From Pantoea phytobeneficialis (GTDB taxonomy: Bacteria > Pseudomonadota > Gammaproteobacteria > Enterobacterales > Enterobacteriaceae), in NCBI RefSeq assembly GCF_009728735.1, contig NZ_CP024636.1, positions 1,558,861 to 1,622,860 of the forward strand: 64,000 bases of DNA, written 5' to 3'. Below, one piece after another: positions 17,339 to 24,472 of the stretch. Below the pieces are notes generated by a model. The model saw only the letters and a list, made by a program, of their open reading frames with translations. It was not told the origin of the DNA and made no database searches. How positions within the stretch are numbered: position 1 is the stretch's first letter; each line of letters starts with the position of its first letter. Position numbers and translations under genes: made by a program.

Positions 17339-18031
17339 TTAACCGTGTCGTTTGTAGGCTTGTGTCTGACTCATCATCACTTTGCCAAAAACGTAGAAGC
17401 GATGCTCATTTTTTTCATCAATGTGCCACTCACGGTACTTCGTATTGTCTGAAAGGACCAATATTTGGTCTGGAATAACTTGTAGTCGTTTTACGTGTAT
17501 TTTTTCATCAAAACCAAAAACATAGATGCCATCACCATCAACGGCATGCACTGAAACATCAACGAAAATCAGATCGCCTGGGTCAATTGTGCCAGCCATG
17601 CTATCACCGCGAACATTAATCACCTTAATTGATGATGATGGCATTCCGTTGAAGAGCGACCGTGCATGCTCATTCTCATACTCGATGGAACGGATGATAT
17701 CTATCACGTCACCTGATTTGATAGAACCTGGCCCAGCACTGGCGCTCACATCCAAGATATCCACACGATACACAATACCAGCCTCCTGCTTTACACTTTC
17801 TTTACTGTGATTATATACAGTAATTTCAGCAGGACCAGTAGTAAATAGATCACTTACGTTGACAGATAGTGCGTCTGCTATCTTCTTAATCGATTGTTCG
17901 GTAAATGATTTCTGCTTACCGGTTTCAAGACGTGAAATATTGGCACCGTCTATACCTACGGCTTCAGCCAGCTCTTCAATTTTGAGACCACGCGCTTTGC
18001 GCAGCTCTCTTATCTTCATTCCAATGTTCAT
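17339..18031 (-). CDS. cI: CI-type phage repressor (HTH plus S24 peptidase)
   Basis: Repressor of 230 aa. The N-terminal XRE helix-turn-helix (about 6-60) is followed by a LexA-like S24 domain with catalytic S144 (RGDSMAG) and K181 (IHVKRL) and a probable self-cleavage site A99-G100 (SASAGPG), so RecA-stimulated autocleavage should induce the prophage. The pRM -10 box ends 6 nt before the ATG, predicting a leaderless message as for lambda cI. A strong LexA box lies inside the gene (17803-17822). Confidence 0.92.
   Translation of the reverse strand: MNIGMKIRELRKARGLKIEELAEAVGIDGANISRLETGKQKSFTEQSIKKIADALSVNVSDLFTTGPAEITVYNHSKESVKQEAGIVYRVDILDVSASAGPGSIKSGDVIDIIRSIEYENEHARSLFNGMPSSSIKVINVRGDSMAGTIDPGDLIFVDVSVHAVDGDGIYVFGFDEKIHVKRLQVIPDQILVLSDNTKYREWHIDEKNEHRFYVFGKVMMSQTQAYKRHG
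17803..17822. promoter_or_regulatory. LexA box inside the repressor gene
   Basis: TACTGTGATTATATACAGTA matches the 20-bp LexA consensus at 17 positions, including both CTG and CAG arms with N10 spacing. It lies in codons 71-76 of the cI-type gene, an unusual place. Confidence 0.55.
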
Positions 18032-18037
18032 GCGTTT

Positions 18038-18114
18038 ATTACAAGTCTTATTTGCATGACACGCAAATCATCTTGCGCAAGTCCCTAGACTGCCATAATA
18101 TGCGCATTACGCAA
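18038..18114. promoter_or_regulatory. pRM/pR promoters and oR operators
   Basis: pRM (minus): TTGCGT (18061-18066), 17-bp spacer, TGTAAT (18038-18043). pR (plus): TTGCGC (18073-18078), 17-bp spacer, TAATAT (18096-18101). Operator-like sites: TTGCATGACACGCAA (18052-18066), a half-site TTGCGCAAG (18073) and ATGCGCATTACGCAA (18100-18114). The layout is that of a lambdoid switch. Confidence 0.75.
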
Positions 18115-18128
18115 TTAAGGGGGTAAAA

Positions 18129-18386
18129 ATGCAAAATCCGCAAACGCCATTGCGAGCCGTTAGACAGGCAAAAGGCTTAACACTAAATCAGGTGGCAGAA
18201 GCAATTCAGTTAGATGTTGGAAACCTTAGCCGAATTGAGAGAGGGATTCAGATTGCCTCGCTCGATGTAGCTGAACGGCTTTCGGTTTTCTTCAAGGGCC
18301 AAGTCACTGAAATGCAGATTCTTTATCCAAAACGATTTGTTCTAACTGAAGCTGAACAACGAACGAACCCACCCGGTAAGAATTAA
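18129..18386 (+). CDS. cro: Cro-type regulator
   Basis: XRE-family protein of 85 aa with one helix-turn-helix (LRAVRQAKGLTLNQVAEAIQLDVGNLSRIERG-like region, about 8-40). It is divergent from the CI-type repressor and immediately downstream of pR; AAGGGGG precedes the ATG. Its position identifies it as the Cro analogue that would repress pRM and commit to lytic growth. It is longer than lambda Cro and more like P2/YdaS-type XRE proteins. Confidence 0.85.
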   Translation: MQNPQTPLRAVRQAKGLTLNQVAEAIQLDVGNLSRIERGIQIASLDVAERLSVFFKGQVTEMQILYPKRFVLTEAEQRTNPPGKN

Positions 18387-18432
18387 ATACTCAAACCGGA
18401 AATTACAAAACCACAGTAGCAAGGTGATAACC

Positions 18433-18987
18433 GTGGATCACAAACACTGGCAAGTAGAAAAACAACCAGCCTGGCTGGTGGCCGCAATCAAGAAGACGAT
18501 TTCAAGTCTTCCTGGTGGTTATGCAGAGGCTGCTGAGTGGCTGGGCGTAACAGAGGATGCTCTGTTTAACCGCCTCCGCAGCAATGGTGACCAAATCTTC
18601 CCGATGGGCTGGGCGATGGTGTTGCAGCAGGCAAGCGGCACTAAGCACATCGCAGATGCAGTTTCTCGCCAGTCTAACAGCGTTAACGTGCCGCTGGTGG
18701 ACATTGAAGAGGTTGATAACGCTGACATCAATGATCGCCTGATGGAAACCATTGAATGGATTGGTAAGCACACTGCCTATCTGCGTGAAGCAACAGCGGA
18801 TGGAGAAATTGATAAAGGGGAACGCGAGCAGATTGAAGAGAACAGCTATCAGGTGATGGCGAAATGGCAACAGCATCTTACGTTGCTTTACCGCACTTTT
18901 TGCCAGCCAGAAGAGTTGAACGCCCCAGGTTGCAGCCCGGAGCGTTCGGTTGCGATTAATTCCTGGTATGGAGACAAAACCGCATGA
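18433..18987 (+). CDS. CII/YmfL-family regulatory protein
   Basis: Protein of about 184 aa resembling YmfL of the e14 element and the phage CII_C family: WLVAAIKKTISSLPGGYAEAAEWLGVTEDALFNRLRSNGDQIFPM is a helix-turn-helix N-terminus, followed by a helical C-terminal part (DINDRLMETIEWIGKHTAYLREATADGEIDKGE). I prefer GTG 18433 because AAGG lies 8 nt upstream; GTG 18424 is in frame too. Its position after cro fits a transcription activator of lysogeny genes. Confidence 0.75.
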   Translation: MDHKHWQVEKQPAWLVAAIKKTISSLPGGYAEAAEWLGVTEDALFNRLRSNGDQIFPMGWAMVLQQASGTKHIADAVSRQSNSVNVPLVDIEEVDNADINDRLMETIEWIGKHTAYLREATADGEIDKGEREQIEENSYQVMAKWQQHLTLLYRTFCQPEELNAPGCSPERSVAINSWYGDKTA

Positions 18988-19178
18988 ACATTTTAACCAG
19001 AGAAACTGGTATTCCGCAATTCCGCTGCCTGCCACTTCATGGCCGTTCAGATGAATTCCGGTATGTGCAGATGTTAAACGGAGCGTGGGAACCCATCAAT
19101 CACGATGATACAGCCGAAGCTGTGGGTAATTTCAATTCGGAGATGAGTCAGGGGGGGGGTGAGCATGAACCCTGCTGA
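18984..19178 (+). CDS. Small phage protein ending in a poly-G tract
   Basis: A 64-aa protein (MNILTRETGIPQFRCLPLHG...) starting at an ATGA overlap with the CII-like gene. Its last codons run through nine consecutive G (19151-19159), which also act as the ribosome site for the next gene. Function unknown. Confidence 0.6.
   Translation: MNILTRETGIPQFRCLPLHGRSDEFRYVQMLNGAWEPINHDDTAEAVGNFNSEMSQGGGEHEPC
19151..19159 (+). repeat. Homopolymer of nine G
   Basis: G9 within the end of one ORF, immediately before and serving as Shine-Dalgarno for the next. A length change would shift the upstream ORF and the ribosome-site spacing. Confidence 0.7.
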
Positions 19179-19422
19179 TTTCATTCACAAAAACATCGTT
19201 AAACAGCTGGTGGGTGAAGGGTATCCGCAGGATGTCGCACTGCGTGGAGCTGACAAAGGCGTAGAACACTATCACCGTTGCTCACAGGCATCACGCAAGG
19301 GAAGGATGTTTGACGACTGCCTTTACTTTGCCCGCCAGGAGGCGCGCTTCCAGACCCCTCAGAACGAGCGCAAGCCTAAGCCAGCGCGCAACTCTAAAAA
19401 CCGTCAGGAGAAATTACTGTGA
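19165..19422 (+). CDS. Hypothetical phage early protein
   Basis: Basic protein of 85 aa (MNPADFIHKNIVKQLVGEGY...) with a helical N-terminal half and a Lys/Arg/Asn-rich C-terminus. The ATG at 19165 is preceded by the G9 tract. It overlaps its upstream neighbour by 14 nt and its stop overlaps the next start (GTGA). Function unknown; DNA binding possible from charge only. Confidence 0.65.
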   Translation: MNPADFIHKNIVKQLVGEGYPQDVALRGADKGVEHYHRCSQASRKGRMFDDCLYFARQEARFQTPQNERKPKPARNSKNRQEKLL

Positions 19423-19430
19423 CATGTCAC
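19419..19430. repeat. Copy 2 of 12-bp palindrome GTGACATGTCAC
   Basis: Exact copy; its first three bases are the GTG start codon of the DUF4222 gene. Confidence 0.85.
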
Positions 19431-19637
19431 GACATTAATTCTCAGGGCGTACCGGGCGAAGTCATCAGGCCCTGGGTTGAGCGCTACAAAGAAAACAAAG
19501 GCCATATCGTTCAGACCATTGGCGTTGATGTGGTCAATCACAGAGTGATTTTCCGCCGCATCAGTCAGGGGTATGAGCACCCATGCGCGCTCGCGCGCGA
19601 GACATGGGGAAAGAGGTTCAGGAAGGTAGCGTCATGA
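19419..19637 (+). CDS. DUF4222 phage protein
   Basis: Small protein of 72 aa whose C-terminal half (VGVDVVNHRVIFRR-like, GYEHPCALARETWGKRFRKV) matches the DUF4222 pattern of lambdoid prophages. It starts at GTG 19419, overlapping the previous stop as GTGA, with AGGAG upstream. The first 12 bases of the gene are copy 2 of the palindrome GTGACATGTCAC. Function unknown. Confidence 0.65.
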   Translation: MTCHDINSQGVPGEVIRPWVERYKENKGHIVQTIGVDVVNHRVIFRRISQGYEHPCALARETWGKRFRKVAS

Positions 19638-20599
19638 ATTTATTGATGAAAGTTAAACCTTTGGTGGTGAACCCTGAACTTGCAGCTCGGATTGGGCTGA
19701 ACGAGGCCATTGTTCTCCAGCAAATCTGTTACTGGCTGGAAGAGACCGAATCTGGTGTTGAGCGGGATGGCGTCAGGTGGGTTTATAACACGCATGAGCA
19801 GTGGTGTGAGCAATTCCCGTTCTGGTCACTTGATACTGTTAAACGCACATTGAACAGCCTCAAAAAACAGGAACTCATCCGTTCAGAACAGTTGAATAAG
19901 TCGCGTCATGACAGGACTAATTTTTACTCAATTAACTTTGAAAACCCGATTCTGTCCGATGAGTGCAATTTGCCCTCATCGAGCAGTGCAAAAACCAACA
20001 ATCGAGAAATGCAAAATGCACCAGTCGAAGATGGCAAGCTGCCACCATCGAACAGGTGCAATCTGCCCTCATCGATGGGGGGCAAATTGCCCTCATCTCT
20101 TACAGAGAATACAACAGAGAATACTACAGAGATTACAGGTAAAGACTCTTGTCAGGTTTCTGCGAAACCCGACGACGAAGTTGATTTTTTATCCTCTTAC
20201 CCTGAAGCAGCCATCTACAGCGCCAAGAAACGCCAGTGGGGTACAGCAGAAGACCTTCGCTGCGCCAAATGGATCTGGTCCCGCATTACCGACCTGTACG
20301 AGAAAGCCGCAGAGACCGATGGGGAGATCAGCAAACCCAAAGAACCCAACTGGGTGGACTGGGCGAACGAGATTCGCCTGATGTGTACTCGTGATGGCCG
20401 TAATCATCGCCAGATATGTGAGCTGTTTGGGCGTGCGCAACGTGATGCATTCTGGTGCCGCAATGTATTAAGCCCCTCAAAGCTGCGTGAAAAGTGGGAT
20501 GAGCTTTCCCTCAAGTTAAGCCCGGCAGTAGGCCCGCGTGATGTTAATCAAACCGCGAATGTTGATTACACCATTCCTGATGGCTGGCGGGGGGCATGA
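19634..20599 (+). CDS. O-like phage replication initiator
   Basis: Protein of 321 aa. The N-terminal part (MNLLMKVKPLVVNPELAARIGLNEAIVLQQICYWLEE ... NTHEQWCEQFPFWSLDTVKRTLNSLKKQELI) is a winged-helix origin-binding domain typical of phage replication proteins. The middle is low complexity (repeated CNLPSS/GKLPSS and TEN units) because the replication origin iterons lie inside the gene. The C-terminal part (WANEIRLMCTRDGRNHRQICELFGRAQRDAFWCRNVLSP) resembles DnaT/replication-protein C-termini. It starts at an ATGA overlap. No helicase loader gene P homologue is visible directly downstream. Confidence 0.85.
   Translation: MNLLMKVKPLVVNPELAARIGLNEAIVLQQICYWLEETESGVERDGVRWVYNTHEQWCEQFPFWSLDTVKRTLNSLKKQELIRSEQLNKSRHDRTNFYSINFENPILSDECNLPSSSSAKTNNREMQNAPVEDGKLPPSNRCNLPSSMGGKLPSSLTENTTENTTEITGKDSCQVSAKPDDEVDFLSSYPEAAIYSAKKRQWGTAEDLRCAKWIWSRITDLYEKAAETDGEISKPKEPNWVDWANEIRLMCTRDGRNHRQICELFGRAQRDAFWCRNVLSPSKLREKWDELSLKLSPAVGPRDVNQTANVDYTIPDGWRGA
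19964..20137 (+). other. Prophage replication origin: four iterons plus AT-rich repeats
   Basis: Four 19-bp iterons, consensus KGCAANYTGCCCTCATCGA, start at 19964, 20033, 20057 and 20081; the last three are spaced exactly 24 bp. They are followed by three tandem 12-bp units (ACAGAGAATACA type, 20102-20137). Iterons then an A-rich unwinding region inside an O-like gene is the lambda ori layout. Confidence 0.8.
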
Positions 20600-21009
20600 T
20601 GAACACAGAGACGTTAATTCTGACTCACCTGATGAGCTTTCCCGGTCAGACCCCAGCGCAGATTGCCAATGCAATCGGACGCACCCGCAGCACTGTTGGC
20701 GCATCTCTGCCAGTGATGGTTGCTGTTGGTGACATCTGGAGTGATGCCGAAGCTCGCTATTACACCGCAGAGCCAGCAGGCGAGGGTGATGAGAAATACA
20801 TTGCGCTTTGTGACGAGGCATATCGCCTTCAAGAGCGGAATTTATGGAACCCAGCCGCGCACGTCTGGCATCAGGCCCAAGAGGCAACACTCAAGCCGGG
20901 GCTACGCGAGAAGGCACGAATCAAGGCAATCCTGTGTGTCGAGAGGGCCAGAGAGAAAGACCCTCGACCTGGTCCTGATCCTTTCTGCCGTAGGGGTAAC
21001 TTCCGATGA
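20596..21009 (+). CDS. PerC-like phage regulator
   Basis: Protein of 137 aa. Residues 5-45 (LILTHLMSFPGQTPAQIANAIGRTRSTVGASL) form a winged helix; the second half (LCDEAYRLQERNLWNPAAHVWHQAQ ... RIKAILCVERA) matches the PerC family, whose members regulate virulence or phage genes. The start overlaps the replication gene stop (ATGA). The C-terminus is Pro/Arg-rich. Target genes are unknown. Confidence 0.65.
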   Translation: MMNTETLILTHLMSFPGQTPAQIANAIGRTRSTVGASLPVMVAVGDIWSDAEARYYTAEPAGEGDEKYIALCDEAYRLQERNLWNPAAHVWHQAQEATLKPGLREKARIKAILCVERAREKDPRPGPDPFCRRGNFR

Positions 21010-21128
21010 AAGCAGCCCTATATCGCCACTGGCGGCGCAACGAAGATTTCTACCGTGGAGCACGTCCTGCGGTCCTGATGATAACCGGTCTGATTATTAC
21101 CCTTGCATGGGAGCTGGCAACCAAATGA
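21006..21128 (+). CDS. Small membrane-spanning phage protein (40 aa)
   Basis: ORF of 40 codons (MKAALYRHWRRNEDFYRGAR then VLMITGLIITLAWELATK) with a basic N-terminus and one hydrophobic segment. It has ATGA overlaps with the genes on both sides (21006-21009 and 21125-21128), strong evidence that it is translated within the operon. Function unknown. Confidence 0.65.
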   Translation: MKAALYRHWRRNEDFYRGARPAVLMITGLIITLAWELATK

Positions 21129-22432
21129 CTACACTGGCACGGATTTACGACAATAAAGCAAAAACCGAAACCAACATCACCACGCGTAAAACCTACCTGC
21201 TGGGCGTGGATGAACTCTACATTGAGCCGGGTTACAACGTGCGTGAGATTGACCAGACGCACGTTGAAGAATTCCGTGATGCGTTTATCGCTGGGGAACA
21301 CGTACCCCCCCTGACCGTTCAGGTGACAGAGCAGGGCGTTAAGATTATCGACGGTCATCACCGCTGGCATGGCGCGAAGCTGGCACAGGCAGCAGGTCAT
21401 GAAATCCGCCTGGAGTGCAAAGACTTTGTAGGCAGTGAAGCCGATCGCATTGCCTTCATGGTCACAAGCAGCCAGGGCAGAGCGCTGGAGCCGCTGGAGC
21501 GTGCCGCCGCGTATCAGCGCATGATCAATCAGGGCTGGGAACCGGCAGAAATTGCCAAAAAGGTGAAACGCTCTCCCGCCGATGTTGATCATCACCTCCA
21601 GTTACTGACCGTTGGTGATGGCCTGCTTGCGATGGTCAAAACTGGCGAAGTTGCCGCAACTACGGCAGTAGCGTTAGCTCGTGAGCATGGAGCGAAAGCC
21701 GAAAGCGTTGCCAAAACTCAACTGGAGAAGGCCAAAGCCAGCGGGAAGAAGAAACTGACCCGCTCCGCTGCCATTCCGCAGTTTAGTGCAACCCAAATGC
21801 GCAAGTTGGTGGAGTTGCTAGCCAAAAACTGCGAAGCGCAGTTGGCGGAGGAAACATTCGAAATCAGCCTCGACTTTGAAACCGGCCTTCAGGCGCTGGA
21901 AGTTATGCAAATTATCAGGGAAGCCAAAGAACATTACGGATCGTCAGGCTCACATGATGACATTGGTCTACATGAAACCCCATTACCACTCAAACGCTCA
22001 GATATCCTGGAGTGTAGCGGTATTGAAGTTCTGGCCTGTGTAGTTGCCGCGTTCGGCGATAAAGAGACTTACACGCATTCGGAATCCAAGTACGCGCACA
22101 CATGGGCCGCTGATAGCGTAGCATCCCCTGAATTCCTTGTTATACCTGCCGAGACCATCGACAAAGCAGTCTCTTTCATCAGCAAACACATTGCGCATGA
22201 AGAGATTTCGGGTTGGGTGTCGGATAAATATCAGGGCGATCCAGATATTGAAGGGGTCACGAAGCGTTACGCGGATGTGATTTCAGAAACCGATATGCCT
22301 CTCGACCAGATTCTGGCGCTGCTGGATGGTATCAACCTTGAATGTGGTTACAACATCCGAGAGTTACGCTGTGAATTCAGCTCCCGCCTGTCTCGCATTG
22401 CAATTCCAGATATTGGGGAGGGCGCGGCATGA
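21125..22432 (+). CDS. ParB/RepB-like nuclease-domain phage protein
   Basis: Protein of 435 aa starting MTTLARIYDNKAK. Residues around 35-110 form a ParB-like domain with VKIIDGHHRWHGAKLAQA; then an HTH region (WEPAEIAKKVKRSPADVDHHLQLL), followed by a 200-residue C-terminal part without a recognised domain. Such proteins are frequent in the early region of Enterobacterales phages, role unclear (DNA partition or nuclease). I placed the start at the ATGA overlap; the open frame upstream to 20720 runs through other genes. Confidence 0.8.
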   Translation: MTTLARIYDNKAKTETNITTRKTYLLGVDELYIEPGYNVREIDQTHVEEFRDAFIAGEHVPPLTVQVTEQGVKIIDGHHRWHGAKLAQAAGHEIRLECKDFVGSEADRIAFMVTSSQGRALEPLERAAAYQRMINQGWEPAEIAKKVKRSPADVDHHLQLLTVGDGLLAMVKTGEVAATTAVALAREHGAKAESVAKTQLEKAKASGKKKLTRSAAIPQFSATQMRKLVELLAKNCEAQLAEETFEISLDFETGLQALEVMQIIREAKEHYGSSGSHDDIGLHETPLPLKRSDILECSGIEVLACVVAAFGDKETYTHSESKYAHTWAADSVASPEFLVIPAETIDKAVSFISKHIAHEEISGWVSDKYQGDPDIEGVTKRYADVISETDMPLDQILALLDGINLECGYNIRELRCEFSSRLSRIAIPDIGEGAA

Positions 22433-22794
22433 AATTAACCCTGCCATTCCCTCCAACAGTAAACACCTACTGGCGTAACACGCCAAAGGGAGTATTAATC
22501 AGCGCCTCCGGGCGCTCTTTCCGTAACGAGTCTATTGCGTCGGTCTGGAAGCAGTTAAAGCGCCGACCAAAGCCTATCACCACTGACGTTCAGGTGAATG
22601 TGATCCTGCACCCGCCAACAGCGAGAAGTCGCGACCTGGACAACTACCAGAAAGCGCTATTCGACAGCCTGACGCATGCCGGTGTATGGCTGGACGACAG
22701 CCAGATTAAGCGAATCATCATTGAGTGGGGGCCGGTCATCAAAGGCGGCAAAGCTGAGGTGACGATCAGTGAATACCAAGCGGTGGCCGCATGA
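22429..22794 (+). CDS. rusA: RusA-family Holliday junction resolvase
   Basis: Endonuclease of 121 aa that cuts Holliday junctions. The three catalytic aspartates and lysine of RusA are visible: D69, D71, K75 in SRDLDNYQKALFDSL and D90 in WLDDSQI. The N-terminal PFPPTVNTYWR motif is also typical. Start and stop overlap both neighbours by 4 nt. It probably resolves recombination or replication intermediates before packaging. Confidence 0.92.
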   Translation: MKLTLPFPPTVNTYWRNTPKGVLISASGRSFRNESIASVWKQLKRRPKPITTDVQVNVILHPPTARSRDLDNYQKALFDSLTHAGVWLDDSQIKRIIIEWGPVIKGGKAEVTISEYQAVAA

Positions 22795-23807
22795 GAGCAA
22801 TTCTCACACCTGATGTTGCCATCAATACCGGAATTGTTCTGTTAAAGCCTGGTCGCGACCTGATGCCGATGTTCCGCGAGCGTGTCTTGGTCTGTACGAT
22901 GCCCCGTGACATGTCACACCTTCCATCAGGCTTAGTCAACGACAGCAGCCAGCCATTACTGGACGAAAAATCACTGGCAGGATTCTTTAATGATGACCGG
23001 GTGATTAAAGCCGCTGGCGGATGGGAAGCGCATGACGCGTGGGTGCAAAAAATTAACGCCTGCCAGCTTCAGAAAAAGGATTCGTATCATCATCCGCATT
23101 ACACTACCTTGCGGACCGAATCTGGAACGGTTTGCCTGTGTTATCACGATGATAATTACTGCCGTGAGAATGGCTTACCTGAATCACTTGAAAGTGTTGC
23201 GGCTGGTAATATGGCGCGGTGGATTATCGAATCCGCCTGTATTCAGATGGGGTTAGGTTCGGACCATCGGATGACATTACCAGAGCTGTGCTGGTGGGCC
23301 TGTCTTAATGACGTTACGGACCTGATACCTGAAGCACCAGCGCGCCGTGTGCTGCGTATGCCAGAAGAGAAACCGGCTACAGGAGCACTGAAGGAATCAC
23401 GCATCCAGCCGGAACGTGCCGCACGGGAAGTTATACAGGAAGCGGCTGAGGTGGTTAAAGCCGTCATCAACCTGGCTATCGACCCGGAATCACCAGAATC
23501 ATTCATGAAGCGGCCAAAGCGCCGCCGACTGGAAAACGAGAAGTACACGCGTTGGGTAAAAGCGCAGCCATGCGCCTGCTGTAATAATCCGGCAGATGAC
23601 CCGCACCACATCATCGGACACGGACAGGGAGGAATGGGAACCAAGGCACACGATTTGTTTGTGATACCGCTTTGCAGGGCGCATCACGACGAACTCCATC
23701 GCGACCCGGTGGCATTCGAAAACAAATACGGGAGCCAGTTAGAGCTGCTGTTCAGATTCCTTGATCGCACGATAGGCATCGGCGTGATCGGGATAGCGAA
23801 AAAATAA
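22791..23807 (+). CDS. DUF968 protein with HNH-like C-terminus
   Basis: Protein of 338 aa. The C-terminal 90 residues (QPCACCNNPADDPHHIIGHGQGGMGTKAHDLFVIPLCRAHHDELH) are the DUF968 domain, which looks like an HNH nuclease zinc fold (CxxC, HH, C-x2-HH). The first 200 residues resemble DLP12/Qin YbcN/YdfU-type proteins. It follows rusA with a 4-nt overlap. Copy 3 of the palindrome lies inside its 5' part. Confidence 0.8.
   Translation: MRAILTPDVAINTGIVLLKPGRDLMPMFRERVLVCTMPRDMSHLPSGLVNDSSQPLLDEKSLAGFFNDDRVIKAAGGWEAHDAWVQKINACQLQKKDSYHHPHYTTLRTESGTVCLCYHDDNYCRENGLPESLESVAAGNMARWIIESACIQMGLGSDHRMTLPELCWWACLNDVTDLIPEAPARRVLRMPEEKPATGALKESRIQPERAAREVIQEAAEVVKAVINLAIDPESPESFMKRPKRRRLENEKYTRWVKAQPCACCNNPADDPHHIIGHGQGGMGTKAHDLFVIPLCRAHHDELHRDPVAFENKYGSQLELLFRFLDRTIGIGVIGIAKK
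22906..22917. repeat. Copy 3 of 12-bp palindrome GTGACATGTCAC
   Basis: Exact copy, inside the 5' part of the DUF968 gene. Confidence 0.85.
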
Positions 23808-23827
23808 AACGGTATGGAGAAATAATA

Positions 23828-24217
23828 ATGCGTGACATGTCACGAGTATTAGAACGTTGGGCAGGCTGGGCGCGCTCGGAAAATAGCGGTGTGGATTATT
23901 CAGCGATAGCTGCCGGTTTCAAAGGGCTACTTCCCCAAACATCAAAAATGACCCTTTCTTGTAGTGATGATGATGGGCTGGTTATTGAATCCTGTTTAGC
24001 CAGGCTGAGAATCAAGCGGCCTGATGAGCATCAGCTTATCGTTCTGCATTACTTTTATAATATCCCAAAACGCAAGCTGGCGCAGCGCGCGAAACGTGAC
24101 GAGAAAATGATTCGCATACAAGTTCAGATGGCTGAAGGTTTCGTAGAGGGCTGTCTCGCGTGGCTTGATACAAGGCTTGATATGGATGTTGAATTCGAAA
24201 CATCAAAATCAAATTAG
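23828..24217 (+). CDS. Antitermination protein Q
   Basis: Protein of 129 aa of the phage antitermination Q family (YdfT-like): LERWAGWARSENSGVDYSAIAAGFKGLLP and LIVLHYFYNIPKRKLAQRAKRDEKMIRIQVQMAEGFVEGCLAWLD, the latter a sigma-70-region-4-like HTH. It would let RNA polymerase read through terminators downstream of the late promoter into lysis and head genes. GGAGAA precedes the ATG. Copy 4 of the palindrome covers codons 2-6. Confidence 0.85.
   Translation: MRDMSRVLERWAGWARSENSGVDYSAIAAGFKGLLPQTSKMTLSCSDDDGLVIESCLARLRIKRPDEHQLIVLHYFYNIPKRKLAQRAKRDEKMIRIQVQMAEGFVEGCLAWLDTRLDMDVEFETSKSN
23832..23843. repeat. Copy 4 of 12-bp palindrome GTGACATGTCAC
   Basis: Exact copy, within CGTGACATGTCACG, two bases after the ATG of the Q gene. 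Confidence 0.85.
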
Positions 24218-24354
24218 ATGTATTAGCTTAGATTTTACCTGACACAGCTATGGCACAGAGCCAAACCTAATCTGACAGGCAGCTCTGTGCCAACAGCGGA
24301 CGTTGCGAAAGCAGAGTGGTTTAATCGAAAGGAAATGGTCCATACATCCTATTG

Positions 24355-24382
24355 TTGCATAAAAACAACTCAGCAATATATT
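24355..24382 (+). promoter_or_regulatory. Candidate late promoter pR'
   Basis: TTGCAT (24355-24360), 16-bp spacer, TATATT (24377-24382), in the 255-bp gap after Q. The location is that of the lambda late promoter; a Q-binding site was not identified. Confidence 0.4.
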
Positions 24383-24472
24383 TGCATAAACATTGTTGGT
24401 GCATTCACCAGCCGAAGAAACTACAATTAAACATCATAAACAATCTCAAGACTTTCAAGGCTCTACCGTATC

